Source: Chrysemys picta bellii (Eukaryota; Chordata; Testudines; Emydidae). From it: 64,000 bases of DNA. The DNA is taken from contig NW_027052935.1 in NCBI RefSeq assembly GCF_011386835.1, positions 1 to 64,000 on the forward strand, in the 5' to 3' direction. A program made the translations under genes and the position numbers. The notes under the pieces are model-generated. The model was not told where the DNA came from. It made no database searches and was given only the letters and a program-made list of their open reading frames with translations. This document shows, piece after piece, positions 10,019 to 20,993 of the stretch. Within the stretch, counting starts at the first letter, position 1. Each line of letters opens with the position of its first letter.

Positions 10019-10600
10019 TTGGGAATTGGTCCTGCTTTGAGGAGGGGGTTGGACTAGATGACTTCTTGAGGTCCCTTCCAACCCTGATATTCTATGATTC
10101 TATGAAAGCCACAGGGGTGTCTGAGGTTTCCCTGGCCCTAAGCTCCTGTCCTGCCTGGCTGATGTCAGCATCTCTCTCGGAGGTCACCACCTCCCTAACA
10201 CCTTTGACCAATAGGCTGAGGTCCTGAAAAGGCCTTTGTGATGTCACTGCCACACCCACCCATCCCCGGAAGTGCTAATGTCCTGCTGCTGGCCTGACAC
10301 TTTGAAGGTTTGAGCAACTCTGTGTGGATCACCCCACTCAATGCGTCTTCATTCTAGGAAGCAAGCCGGTTAGACACTAAAACATCAGGGGCTGCTCCCA
10401 ATGCTACACTCAGTGTTTCCAAAATTAGGAGACTTTATGGCCACAAGAGACCTTTAGAGCATCTCATCTAACCCCCTGCATATCATAGGCTTCCTGTAGA
10501 GCACAACAGTTACTTTCTTAGAAAACACATTCCAGAAAGGCATCTAGTCTTCATTAAATGACATCAAGAGATGGAGAATCCACCACTTTCCCATTTAGTG

Positions 10601-12109
10601 AGTGCCAGGGGGCTCCATTTCCCCTTCCACTAGCTCCCCATTTACAGTAAACCAAAGCAGTACCTGCAGCAGGGAGCGGGAGTTGCTGAAGGCCTCAGAG
10701 GCACAGCCCCTGCAGTGTCTCAGGCACCTGGCGCAAGTGATGGATGATGCGGAGCTGGTGCATAGCTTTGGCCGTGACGTCCTCCTGCTGCAAGGGAACG
10801 AGAACCTGTCAGAGACTCAAACGCCCCGAGGAATCAGGGGGAATTAAGGGCACCGGGAATCAGCAGTATTTCCACTCAGCACCTGCCCACCACAGAGGGA
10901 TGAATTCACCTCCTGAACCCCAGAATGGAGTCTTATTGTCCTTTCTAGTAACCTCCAGTGCCAAATCCCCTCCTTGAAGGGTGAGCTGCTGCTACCTCCC
11001 TCTCAGTGCCCTTGACAGATGTTCCACCACCAAACCACAGCTCAAGTTATCAGAACCCTCTTCTCCACCCCCACCCAGGTTGGCCAGGGAGGCGGCTCTA
11101 GCAGGGGTGGCAGGAGGGATTCTGCCAGCAGTGAAGTGGCTTCCGGGGAGGTTGAGATCTTGCCCCAAGTCATCCCAGACACCAATGCTAATCCACACGA
11201 TGGCAGCATCTAGTGTCAGTGGAGTCCAAGCACTATTTCAACCACACAGGTTTGGATGAACTCCCCACAAAGGGAGGTGAAGAGCACCCCCAGCAACACA
11301 CAAACACACACAGACACACAAACCACTCCCGGTGGTGGGAGGGGAACAGGAGAAAGGACAAAAGAAGTAAGAGATGAAGAGAAAGGAAGGAGGGAGGGAG
11401 GAAAAGGTAAAATGAAAAGGACAAACACTAATGTCCCCAGTGATTCTACGGGACAAAATCACAGGGAGGGAATAAAATTCTGCCACCTTGAACTAGTGTT
11501 TTCCATGCTTAGAATTCAGCTGGCACCAGGTGGATCAGACTGAACAGGATACAAACCTCTCCGAGGCACTTACTTTCCTCAAAGAGAGACCTCAAGGAGG
11601 AGACTTGCTGAAGCAAAGCCAGAGGGGTCTCTGAGGTTTCCCTGGCCCTCATGTCAGCATCTCTCTCTAATGTCAGCATCTCTCTCTGAGGTCACCACCT
11701 CCCTAACACATTTGACCAATAAGCTGACGTCCTGCAAATGGCCTTTGTGGTCTCACTGCCACACCCAATCAAACCCTGAAGTGCTAATGTCCTCCTGCTG
11801 GCCTGACACTTTGAAGGTTTCAGCTACTCTGTGTGAATCACCCCACTCAATGGGTCTTCATTCTAGGAAGCAAGCCGGCTAGACAATAAAACATCAGAGG
11901 CTGCTCCCAATGCTACACTCACTGTTTCCAAAATTACTACACTTTATGGCCAGAAGAGACCTTTAGAGCATCTCATATAAGCCCCTGCATATCATGGGCT
12001 TCCTGTATAGTACAATAGTTACTTTTTGGGCACAAACATTCCAGAAAGGTATCTAGTCTAAATTAAATGACATTAAGAGATGGAGAATCCATCACTTTCC
12101 CTTTTAGTG
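10601..12109. repeat. Array monomer U3 (short type, 1509 bp, hybrid)
   Basis: The left part matches monomers 40849 and 61677 (cttagaaaacac before the anchor, cttattgtcc at about 10940). From about 11143 on it matches 27026 and 47609 (cttccggggagg, cacaaacacaca, ccatgcttag, caatgggtcttc). It has the short-type deletion of about 105 bp after cttactttcctc. The (CA)-rich tract is imperfect (11296-11323). A duplicated atgtcagcatctctctct lies at about 11650-11690. Confidence 0.85.
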
Positions 12110-12937
12110 AGTGCCAGGGGGCTCCATTTCCCCTTCCACTAGCTCCCCATTTACAGTGAGCCAGAGCAGTACCTGCAGCAGGGAGCGGGAGTTCCTGAAG
12201 GCCTCAGAGGCGCAGCCCCTGCAGTGTCTCAGGCACGTGGCGTAAGTGCAGGATGATGCGGAGCTGGTGCATCATTTTGGCCGTGACGTCCTCCTGCTGC
12301 AAGGGAACGAGAACCTGTCAGAGACTCAAACGCCCCGAGGAATCAGGGGGAATTAAGGGAACCTGGAACCAGCAGTATTTCCACCCAGCACCTGCCCATC
12401 AATGAGAGATGAATTCACCTCCTGAACCCCAAAATGGAGTCTTCTTGTCCTTTCTAGAAACCTCCAGAGCCAACCCCCCTCCTTGTAGGGTGAGCTCCTG
12501 CTACCTCCTGCTCAGTGCCCTTCACAGATATTCCACCTCCAAACCACAGCTCAAGTCATCCGAACCCTCTTCTCCACCCCGACACAGGTTGGGCTGGGAG
12601 GCGGCTCTAACAGGGTGTGCAGGAGGGATTCTGACAGCAGTGAAGTGGGTTGCAGGGAGGTTGAGATCTTGACCCAAGTCATCCCAGACACTAATGCTAA
12701 GTCACACAATGGCAGCATCTACTGTCAGTGGGGTCCAAGCACTATTTCAACCCCACAGTTTTGGATCAACTCCCCACAAGGGGAGGAGAAGAGAACCATC
12801 AGCACCACACACACACACACACCACTCCTGGTGGTGTGAGGGGAACAAGAGAAAGGACAAAAGAAGTAAGAGATGAAGAGAAAGGAAGGAGGGATGGAGG
12901 AAAAGGTAAAAGGAAAAGGACAAACCCTAATGTCCCC

Positions 12938-13415
12938 ATGTCGGACATCAGGAATGGTAACATACATAAGCCAGTATGTGAACACTTCAATCTCCCTGGT
13001 CATTCTATTACAGATTTGAAAGTCACTATCATTGAACAAAAAAACTTCAGAAACAGACTTCAAAGAGAAACAGCAGAACTAAAATTCATTTGCAAATTCA
13101 ACACCATTAATCTGGGCTTGAATAGGGACTGGGAGTGGCTGGCTCACTACAGAAGCAGCTTTTCCTCTCCTGGAATTGACACCTCCTCATCTATTATTTG
13201 GAGTGGACTGCATCCACCCTGATTTTTGAATTGGCCCTGTCAACACTGGTTCTCCACTTGTGAAGTAACTCCCTGCTCTCCATGTGTCAGTATATAATGC
13301 CTGCATCTGTAACTTTCACTCTATGCATCCGAAGAAGTGAGGTTTTTACTCACGAAAGCTTATGCCCAAATAAATCTGTTAGTCTTTAAGGTGCCACCAG
13401 ACTCCTTGTTGTTTT
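12938..13415 (+). mobile_element. Solo terminal repeat of a Penelope-like element
   Basis: 478 bp matching both terminal repeats (pLTRs) of the full elements at 29358-32780 and 49948-53370, at the same target site (cctaatgtcccc before, cctaatatcccc at 13416-13427). The left end has the left-repeat signature (gtcggacatcaggaatgg). The A-run has seven As and the right end runs into monomer, as in the right repeat. This is what recombination between the two terminal repeats would leave. It encodes only the last 90 or so residues of the endonuclease ORF plus the 3' untranslated tail. Confidence 0.85.
13324..13366 (+). ncRNA. Possible decayed hammerhead ribozyme motif
   Basis: gcat, then ccgaaga, a stem gtgag/ctcac with a short loop, then gaaa, then a segment ending atgc that can pair with gcat. 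Penelope-like elements are known to carry hammerhead motifs in their terminal repeats. The core CUGANGA would need one change here (ccgaaga), and I cannot find a clean cleavage triplet. The same motif occurs at about 29745-29787, 32688-32730, 50335-50377 and 53278-53320. Confidence 0.35.
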
Positions 13416-15524
13416 CCTAATATCCCCAGTGATTCTACGGGACAAAATCCCAGGGAGGGAATAAAATTCTGCACCTTAAACTAGTGTTTTCCATGCCTAG
13501 AATTCAGATGGCACCAGGTGGATTAGACTGAACAGGTTACAAACCTCTCCGAGGCACTTACTTTCTCAACAGGGACTTCTGTTTTCTAGTAAAATGGGTA
13601 AAAGGAAAGGAGAAAACTCGAAAGAGGCTCCTGCTCACACTCACATATGTGAACCCTAATACTCTCTCAGTCCTCAAAGAGAACTCGAGAAGGAGACTTG
13701 CTGAAGCAAAGCCACAGGGGTCTCTGAGGTTTCCCTGGCCCTGCGCCCCTGTTTTGCCTGGCTGATGTGAGCATCTCTCTCTGAGGTCACCACCTCCCTA
13801 ACAACTTTGACCAATAGGCTGAGCTCCTGCAAAAGGCCTTTGTGATGTCACTGCCACACCCACCCATCCCCTGAAGTGCTAATGTCCTGCTGCTGGCCTG
13901 ACACTTTGAAGGTTTGAGCTACTCTCTGTGGATCACCCCACTCAATGCGTCTTCATTCTAGGAAGCAAGCCGGTTAGACAGTAAAACATTAGAGGCTGCT
14001 CCCAATGCTACACTCAGTGTTTCCAAAATTAATACACTTTATGGCCAGAAGAGACCTTTAGAGCATCTCATCTAACCCCCTGCATATCATAGGCTTCCTG
14101 TATAGGACAATAGTAACTTCTTGGGCACAAAAATTCCAGAAAGGCATCTAGTTTCATTCAATGACTTCAAGAGATGGAGAATCCACCACTTTCCCTTTCA
14201 CTGAGTGCCAGGGGTTCCATTTCCCCTTCCACTAGCTCCCCATTTACAGTGAGCCAGAGCAGTACCTGCAACAGGGAGCGGGAGTTGCTGAAGGCCTCAG
14301 AGGCACAACCCCTCCAGTGTCTCTGGCACCTGGCGCAAGTGATGGATGATGCGGAGCTGGTGCCTCACTTTGGCCGTGACGCCCTCCTGCTGCAAGGGAA
14401 TGAGAACCAGTCAGACTCAAACGCCCCGAGGAATCAGGGGGAATTAAGGGCACCTGGAACCAGCAGTATTTCCACTCAGCACCTGCCCAACACTGAGGGA
14501 TAAATTCACCTCCTGAAACCCAGAATGGAGTCTTCTTGTCCTTTCTAGTAACCTCCAGTGCCAATCCCCTTCCTTCTAGGGTGAGCTCCTGCTACCTCCC
14601 CCTCAGTGTCCTTGACAGCTGTTCCACCTCCAAACCACAGCTTAAGTCATCAGAAACCTCTTCTAGACCCCCACCAAGGTTGGGCTGGGAGGCGGGTCTA
14701 GCAGTGGGGGCAGGAGGGATTCTGGCAGCAGTGAAGTGGGTTGCGGGGAGGTTGAGATCTTGCCCAAGTCATCCGAGACACTAACGCTAAGCCACAGGAT
14801 GGCAGCATCTAGTGTCTGTGGAGTCCAAGCACTATTTCAACCCCACAGTTTTGGATGAACTTCCCACAAGAGGAGGTGAAGATCACCCCCAGCAACACAC
14901 ACACACACACACACACCACTCCTGGTGGTGGGAGGGGAACAGGAGAAAGGACAAAAGAAGTAAGAGATGAAGAGAAAGGAAGGAGGGATGGTGGAAAAGG
15001 TAAAACGAAAAGGACAAACCCTAATGTCCCCAGTGATTCCACGGGACAAAATCCCGTGTGGACTACAAAATTCTGTCACCTTGAACTAGTGTTTTCCATG
15101 CCTAGAATTCAACGGGCACCAGGTGGATCAGACTGAGCAGGTTCAAAAACCTCTTGGAGGCTCTTACCTTCTAAACAGGGACGTCTGTTTTCTAGTAAAA
15201 TCAGTAAAAGGGAAGGAGAAAACTCGAAAGAGGCTCCTGCTCGCACTCACATACGTGAACCCTAATACTCTCTCAGTACTCAAAGAGAGACCTCGAGAAG
15301 GAGACTTGCTAAAGCAAAGCCACAGGGGTCTCTGAGGTTTCCCTGGCCCTGCGCCCCTGACTGATGTCAGCATCTCTCTCTGAGGTCACCACCTCCCTAA
15401 CACCTTTGACCAATACGCTGAGATACTGCATGTAGCGGGGCGGCCTGGCTCCCAGGCGCCCCAGGAAGTCAAGGCCACCGCGGCCTGTCCCCACCCCCCG
15501 GAAGTCAAGGGGCGGGACAGGAAG

Positions 15525-15530
15525 TATAAA
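15525..15530 (+). promoter_or_regulatory. TATA box in GC-rich LTR-like element
   Basis: TATAAA in ggaagtataaaggcc, just downstream of a GC box. The same sites are at 34902-34907 and 55493-55498 in the other two copies. Confidence 0.55.
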
Positions 15531-15954
15531 GGCCAAGCCACAGCGCTCAGTAGCTGGCCGGCAGCGGGAGAGGACAGACGCTGGTGCCCGAGCTCCCGCG
15601 GACCTGAGCCTGCCGAGAGCCCGGTATCCTGAGGAACGGTCTGAGCTTCCCCCGCCAAGGGCCCAGAGGGAGTGACAGACCTACCTGCTGCTCGGGGCCC
15701 GGAGGAGCCCATGATCTGCGACCCAGCAGACGGAACTCAGGAGGAACAGGTACCCATGGAGGAGGAGATGGGAAGTGGCCCGGGGATAGCAGACCCCGAA
15801 CCCATGTCAGTGTGTTGCGGTCAGGATCCCCACTGACTGCGCGGCAGACGGACTGCTGCGGATAGGGCCCCGGGCTGGAACACAGTGGAGTGGGTGGGCC
15901 TGTGTTCCCCCCTGCCACCCCGTGCTGGGTGGCAGTCTCTCCTCCTCCTTGTCC

Positions 15955-16290
15955 AAGGGGCCTGGGCCTCTGACTGACGATTGGTTTGCTGCCCCGCCCT
16001 GACCTAGGGCCTGGGCTAACCCAAACTGACCCAGCTCCTGCTACAAGGCCTGGGCCGCTGACTGACTACTGGTTTGTTCCCCGCCCTGACCCAGGGCCGG
16101 AGCTGTTGATTGTGTGCTCAGTCCCTGCATAAGGGCCTGAGCTCTAAACTGTTGATTGTGTGCTCAGTCCCTGCATAAGGGCCTGAGCTCTGAACTGTTG
16201 ATTGTGTGCTCAGTCCCTGCACAAAGGCCTGAGCGCCGAACTGCTAATTGTGTGCTCAGCCCCTACCCAAAGGTCTGGGCCCGAACTGTT
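15955..16290 (+). repeat. 87-bp and 46-bp tandem repeats (VNTR) in GC-rich element
   Basis: The 87-bp unit (ending around ctgacctaggg / ctgacccaggg) is present in about two copies. The 46-bp unit starts at ctgttgattgtg and recurs at 16103, 16149, 16195 and 16241. Compared with the other two copies of the element, the counts of both units change. Confidence 0.8.
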
Positions 16291-17435
16291 ATTCGCTTTG
16301 TAGCGGGGCGGCCTGGCTCCCAGGTACCCCAGGAAGGGACGAGCCCCACCCCGGAACTACTACACTGCAAAAGGCCTTTGTGATGTCACTGCCACACCCA
16401 CCCATGCCCTGAAGTGCTAATGTCCTGCTGCTGGCCTGACACTTTGAAGGTTTCAGCTACTCTCTGTGGATCACCCCACTCGATGCGTCTTCATTCTAGG
16501 AAGCAAGCCGGCTAGACAGTAAAGCATCAGAGGCTGCTCCCAATGCTACACTCAGTGTTTCCAAAATTACTACACTTTATGGCCAGAAGAGACCTTTAGA
16601 ACATCTCATCTAACCCCCTGCATATCATAGGCTTCCTGTATAATACAATAGGTACTTTTTGGGCACACACATTCCAGAAAGGCATCTAGTCTTCATGAAA
16701 TGACATCAAGAGATGGAGAATCCACCACTTTCCCTTTTACTGAGTGCCAGGGGGCTCCATTTCCCCTTCCACTAGCTCGCCATTTACAGTGAGCCAGAGC
16801 AGTACCTGCAGCAGGGAGCGGGAGTTGCTGATGGCCTCAGAGGCACAGCCCCTGCAGTGTCTAAGGCACCTGGCACAAGTGCCGGATGATGCAGAACTGG
16901 TGCATCACTCTGGCCATGACGTCCTCCTGCTGCAAGGGAACGAGAACCTGTCAAAGACTCAAACGCCCCGAGGAATCAGGGGGAATTAAGGGCACCTGGA
17001 ACCAGCAGTATTTAAACTGACTACCTGCCCACCACTGAGGGATGAATTCACCTCCTGAACCCCAGAATGGAGTCTTCTTGTCCTTTCTAGTAACCTCCAG
17101 TGCCAACCCACCACCTTGTAGGGTGAGCTCCTGCTACCTCCCCCTCAGTACCCTTGACAGCTGTTCTACCTCCAAACCACAGCTCAAGTTATCAGAACCC
17201 TCTTCTCCACCCCCACCCAGGTTGGGCAGGGAGGCGGCTCTAGCAGGGGGGGCAGGAGGGATTCTGCCAGCAGTGAAGTGGGTTGCAGGGAGGTTGAGAT
17301 CTTGCCCCAATCATCCCAGACACTAATGCTAAGCCTCAGGATGGCAGCATCTTGTGTCATTGGAGTTCAAGCACTATTTCAACCCCACAGTTTTGGATCA
17401 ACTTCCCACAAGGGGAGGTGAAGAGGACCCCCAGC

Positions 17436-17477
<42 letters not shown>

Positions 17478-17921
17478 ACTCCTGGTGGTGGCAGGTGAAC
17501 AGGAGAAAGGACAAAAGAAGTAAGAGATGAAGAGAAAGGAAGGAGGGATGGAGGAAAAGGTAAAACGAAAATGACAAACACTAATGTCCCCTGTGATTCT
17601 ACGGGACAAAATCCCACAGAGGGAATAAAATTCTGCCACCTTAACCTAGTGTTTTCCATGCCTAGAATTCAGCTGGCACCAGATGGATCAGACTGAGCAG
17701 GTTCCAAAACCTCTTGGAGCCTCTTACCTTCTAAATAGGGACGTCTGTTTTCTAGTAAAATCCGTCAAAGGAAAGGAGAAAACTCCAAAGAGGCTCCTGC
17801 TCGCACTCACACATGTGAACACTAATACTCTCTCAGTCTTCAAAGAGAGACCTCGAGAAGGAGACTTGCTGAAGCAATAACAGACACTTGGTGGGATAAC
17901 TCACATGACTGGAGTACTGTC

Positions 17922-20198
17922 ATGGATGGATATAAACTGTTCAGGAAGGACAGGCAGGGCAGAAAAGGTGGGGGAGTTGCATTGTATGTAAGAGAGGAGT
18001 ATGAGTGCTCAGAGGTCCGGTATGAAACTGTAGAAAAACCTGAGAGTCTCTGGATAAAGTTGAGAAGTGTGAGCAACAAGGGGGATGTCACGGTTGGAGT
18101 CTGGTATAGACCACCAGACCAGGGGGATGAGGTGGACGAGGCTTTCTTCTGGCAACTAGCGGAAGTTGCTAGATCGCAGGCCCTGGTTCTCATGGGAGAC
18201 TTTATTCACCCTGATATCTGCTAGGAGAGCAATACAGCGGTGCACAGACAATCCAGGAAGTTTTTGGAAAGTGTAGGGCACAATTTCCTGGTGCAAGTGC
18301 TGGAGGAACCAACTAGGGGCAGAGCTTTTCTCGACCTGCTGCTCACAAACAGGGAAGAATTAGTAGGGGAAGCAAAAGTGGATGGGAACCTGGGAGGCAG
18401 TGACCATGAGATGGTCGAGTTCAGGATCCTGACACAAGGAAGAAAGGAGAGCAGCAGAATACGGACCCTGGACTTCAGAAAAGCAGACTTTGACTCCCTC
18501 AGGGAACAGATGGGCAGGATCCCCTGGGAGAATAACATGAAGGGCAAAGGGGTCCAGGAGAGCTGGCTGTATTTTAAAGAATCCTTATTGCGGTTGCAGG
18601 AACAAACCATCCCGATGTGTAGAAAGAATAGTAAATATGGCAGGCGACCAGCTTGGCTAAACAGTGAAATCCTTGCTGATCTTAAACGCAAAAAAGAAGC
18701 TTACAAGAAGTGGAAGATTGGACAAATGACCAGGGAGGAGTATAAAAATATTGCTCAGGCATGCAGGAGTGAAATCAGGAAGGCCAAATCACACTTGGAG
18801 TTGCAGTTAGCAAGAGATGTTAAGAGTAACAAGAAGGGTTTCTTCAGGTATGTTAGCAACAAGAAGAAAGTCAAGGAAAGTGTGGGCCCCTTACTGAATG
18901 AGGGAGGCAACCTAGTGACTGAGGATGTGGAAAAAGCTAATGTACTCAATGCTTTTTTTGCCTCTGTCTTCACGAACAAGGTCAGCTCCCAGACTGCTGC
19001 ACTGGGCAGCACAATATGGGGAGAAGGTGACCAGCCCTCTGTGGAGAAAGAAGTGGTTCGGGACTATTTAGAAAAACTGGACGTGCACAACTCCATGGGG
19101 CTGGATGCGCTGCATCCGAGGGTGCTAAAGGACTTGGCGGATGAGATTGCACAGCCATTAGCCATTATTTTTGAAAACTCATGGCGATCGAGGGAGGTCC
19201 CGGATGACTGGAAAAAGGCTAATGTAGTGCCCATCTTTAAAAAAGGGAAGGAGGAGGATCCGGGGAACTACAGGCCAGTCAGCCTCACCTCAGTCCCTGG
19301 AAAAATCATGGAGCAGGTCCTCAAGGAATCAATTATGAAACACTTAGAGGAGAGGAAAGTGATCAGGAACAGTCAGCATGGATTCACCAAGGGGAAGTCG
19401 TGCCTGACTAACCTAATTGCCTTCTATGATGAGATAACTGGCTCTGTGGATGAGGGGAAAGCAGTGGATGTGTTATTCCTTGACTTTAGCAAAGCTTTTG
19501 ATACGCTCTCCCACAGTATTCTTGCCACCAAGTTAAAGAAGTATGGGATGGATGAATGGACTGTAAGGTGGATAGAAAGCTGGCTGGATCGTCGGGCTCA
19601 ACGGGTAGTGATCAATGGCTCCATGTCTAGTTGGCAGCCGGTTTCAAGCGGAGTAGTGCCCCAAGGGTCGGTCCTGGGGCCGGTTTTGTTTAATATCTTT
19701 ATTAATGATCTGGAGGATGGTGTGGACTGCACTCTCAGCAAGTTTGCAGATGACACTAAACTAGGAGGCGTGGTAGATACGCTAGAGGGTAGGGATCGGA
19801 TACAGAGGGACCTAGACAAATTAGAGGATTGGGCCAAAAAAAACCTGATGAAGATCAACAAGGACAAGTGCAGAGTCCTGCACTTAGGACGGAAGAATCC
19901 CATGCACTGCTACAGACTAGGGACCGAATGGCTAGGTAGCAGTTCTGCAGAAAAGGACCTAGGGGTCACAGTGGACGAGAAGCTGGATATGAGTCAACAG
20001 TGTGCTCTTGTTGCCAAGAAGGCTAACGGCATTTTGGGCTGTATAAGTAGGGGCATTGCCAGCAGATCGAGGAACGTGATCGTTCCCCTTTATTCGACAT
20101 TGGTGAGGCCTCATCTGGAATACTGTGTCCACTTTTGGGCCTGTGGAAGCAGAGAAAGAGCTCACAGGAAGGGGATGCAATGCATGACAGTTTGTTAG
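17922..20198 (+). pseudogene. CR1 copy 2 ORF2: partial endonuclease and RT
   Basis: One frame from MDGYKLF through TAG at 18222-18224 (here after GDFIHPDIC, so the conserved Asn of GDFN is Ile), then [21 protein letters not shown] and FADD. It ends in the solo LTR at 20198. The endonuclease lacks its first half because the copy is 5'-truncated. A Phe to Ile change (LMKINKDK) lies after FADD. Confidence 0.88.
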
Positions 20199-20584
20199 CA
20201 AGAGTTAGGCTAACTGTAACCCTAATAACGCGAGATTTGTAGAAGCGAGGAATGTGTGAGGCGGGTGAGAAAGAACTGTGTAAGAAGTCATTATGACCTG
20301 GTATAGATAAGGTGTAGAAGACCTTGTGTAGATAAGGTATAGAAAATATTGTATGTTGGCAAGAGTCAAAACAAGTGAAGAAATGAGATATCAAGATGGC
20401 CTATGTATAAACAAAACGCAGCTGTCCCTCGTTATTTCTGTAATGAAAGGTATAAATGCTTGCTGTAATTAGTTACCTGGGAGAGACCTGCTTAGCTCTC
20501 TCCCTCTGGGCAATTGTGAGAGTTAATAAAGCATCTGACTTGCTGTACCTAAACAAATAGTGAGAACTCTGTTTTTCTCCGACA
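20142..20584 (+). mobile_element. Solo LTR (443 bp) nested in CR1 copy 2
   Basis: Same insertion as in CR1 copy 1: TGTGGAAGC start, CTCCGACA end, ggcc duplications on both sides, TATA box and AATAAA. Length is identical to copies 1 and 4. It was carried along by array duplication. Confidence 0.88.
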
Positions 20585-20588
20585 GGCC

Positions 20589-20993
20589 CCACACTACAAG
20601 AAGGATGTGGAAAAATTGGAAAGAGTCCAGTGGAGAGCAACAAAAATGATTAGGGGTCTGGAGCACATGACTTATGAGGAGAGGCTGAGGGAACTGGGAT
20701 TGTTTAGTCTCCAGAAGAGAAGAATGAGGGGGGATTTGATAGCAGCCTTCAACTACGTGAAGGGGGGTTCCAAAGAGGATGGAGCTCGGTTGTTCTCAGT
20801 GGTGGCAGATGACAGAACAAGGAGCAATGGTCTCAAGTTGCAGTGGGGGAGGTCCAGGTTGGATATTAGGAAACACTATTTCACTAGGAGGGTGGTGAAG
20901 CACTGGAATGCGTTAACTAGGGAGGTGGTGGAGTCTCCTTCCTTGGAGGTTTTTAAGGCCCGGCTTGACAAAGCCCTGGCTGGGATGATTTAG
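20589..20993 (+). pseudogene. CR1 copy 2 ORF2 C-terminal region
   Basis: Continues the ORF2 frame after the LTR to TAG at 20991-20993. It reads [12 protein letters not shown] where the other copies have VQRRATK, and ends with [15 protein letters not shown]. The short CR1 tail follows. Confidence 0.85.

Larger units (their letters stand above)
6212..10105 (+). mobile_element. CR1 LINE copy 1 (longest, with nested solo LTR)
   Basis: Begins at cggcgaacagcagagg in the monomer string gagaaggag and ends at attctatgattctatgaa, the CR1 tail octamer. It contains 5' untranslated sequence (6212-6365), the end of ORF1 (about 6366-6674), ORF2 and a 443-bp solo LTR. Most of ORF1 is deleted. CR1 copies 2-4 start only at the equivalent of about 6903 and keep 13 bp of monomer that this copy lacks. 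Monomer sequence resumes at aagccacagggg. Confidence 0.9.
2375..10600. repeat. Composite monomer U2 with Gypsy fragment and CR1 copy 1
   Basis: Normal monomer sequence runs from the anchor to about 2548 (ttggccgtg). It is then replaced by the Gypsy fragment to about 5831 and resumes at ggtggtgggagg in the purine tract. The lost part includes about 500 bp and the (CA)n tract. From 5832 to 6211 the monomer matches the CR1-carrying type (compare 57590-57970). CR1 copy 1 follows, then the end of the monomer from 10106. Confidence 0.8.
12110..14203. repeat. Array monomer U4 (long type) with solo Penelope repeat
   Basis: 2094 bp, or 1604 bp after removing the 478-bp insertion and its 12-bp duplication. 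Same type as 28520 and 49106 (cacgtggcgtaagtgcagg). (CA)n at about 12805-12823, with the purine tract just after it. An open frame at 12728-13222 fuses monomer sequence to the Penelope endonuclease end and is probably accidental. Confidence 0.88.
15431..16364 (+). mobile_element. GC-rich LTR-like element, copy 1 (934 bp)
   Basis: Starts TGTAGCGGGGCGG and ends ACTACTACA, flanked by 5-bp duplications ctgca (15426-15430 and 16365-16369), so it has the TG...CA ends and target duplication of an LTR. It has a GC box (ggggcggg), TATAAA at 15525-15530, a short open frame beginning [12 protein letters not shown], two copies of an 87-bp repeat and a set of 46-bp repeats. The first 26 bases recur at 16299-16324. 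No internal retroelement genes are present, so it is probably a solo LTR of an unidentified Gypsy or retroviral family. Confidence 0.75.
14204..16742. repeat. Array monomer U5 (long type) with GC-rich element
   Basis: 2539 bp, or about 1600 bp without the 934-bp insertion and 5-bp duplication. (CA)n at about 14895-14917. Shares with 33570 and 54160 the variants ctttcactga before the anchor, ccgtgtggactaca and aattcaacggg. Confidence 0.88.

Noticed and set aside
12938..13415. Independent 5'-truncated Penelope insertion
   Set aside because: Same target site and duplications as the full elements in the other array copies, so it is the same insertion.
15431..16364. CpG-island promoter of a host gene
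   Set aside because: TG...CA ends and flanking 5-bp duplications show an inserted element, and no host exon follows.
17437..17476. CRISPR-like array or other spaced direct repeats
   Set aside because: Plain dinucleotide repeat; no repeat-spacer structure anywhere in the window.
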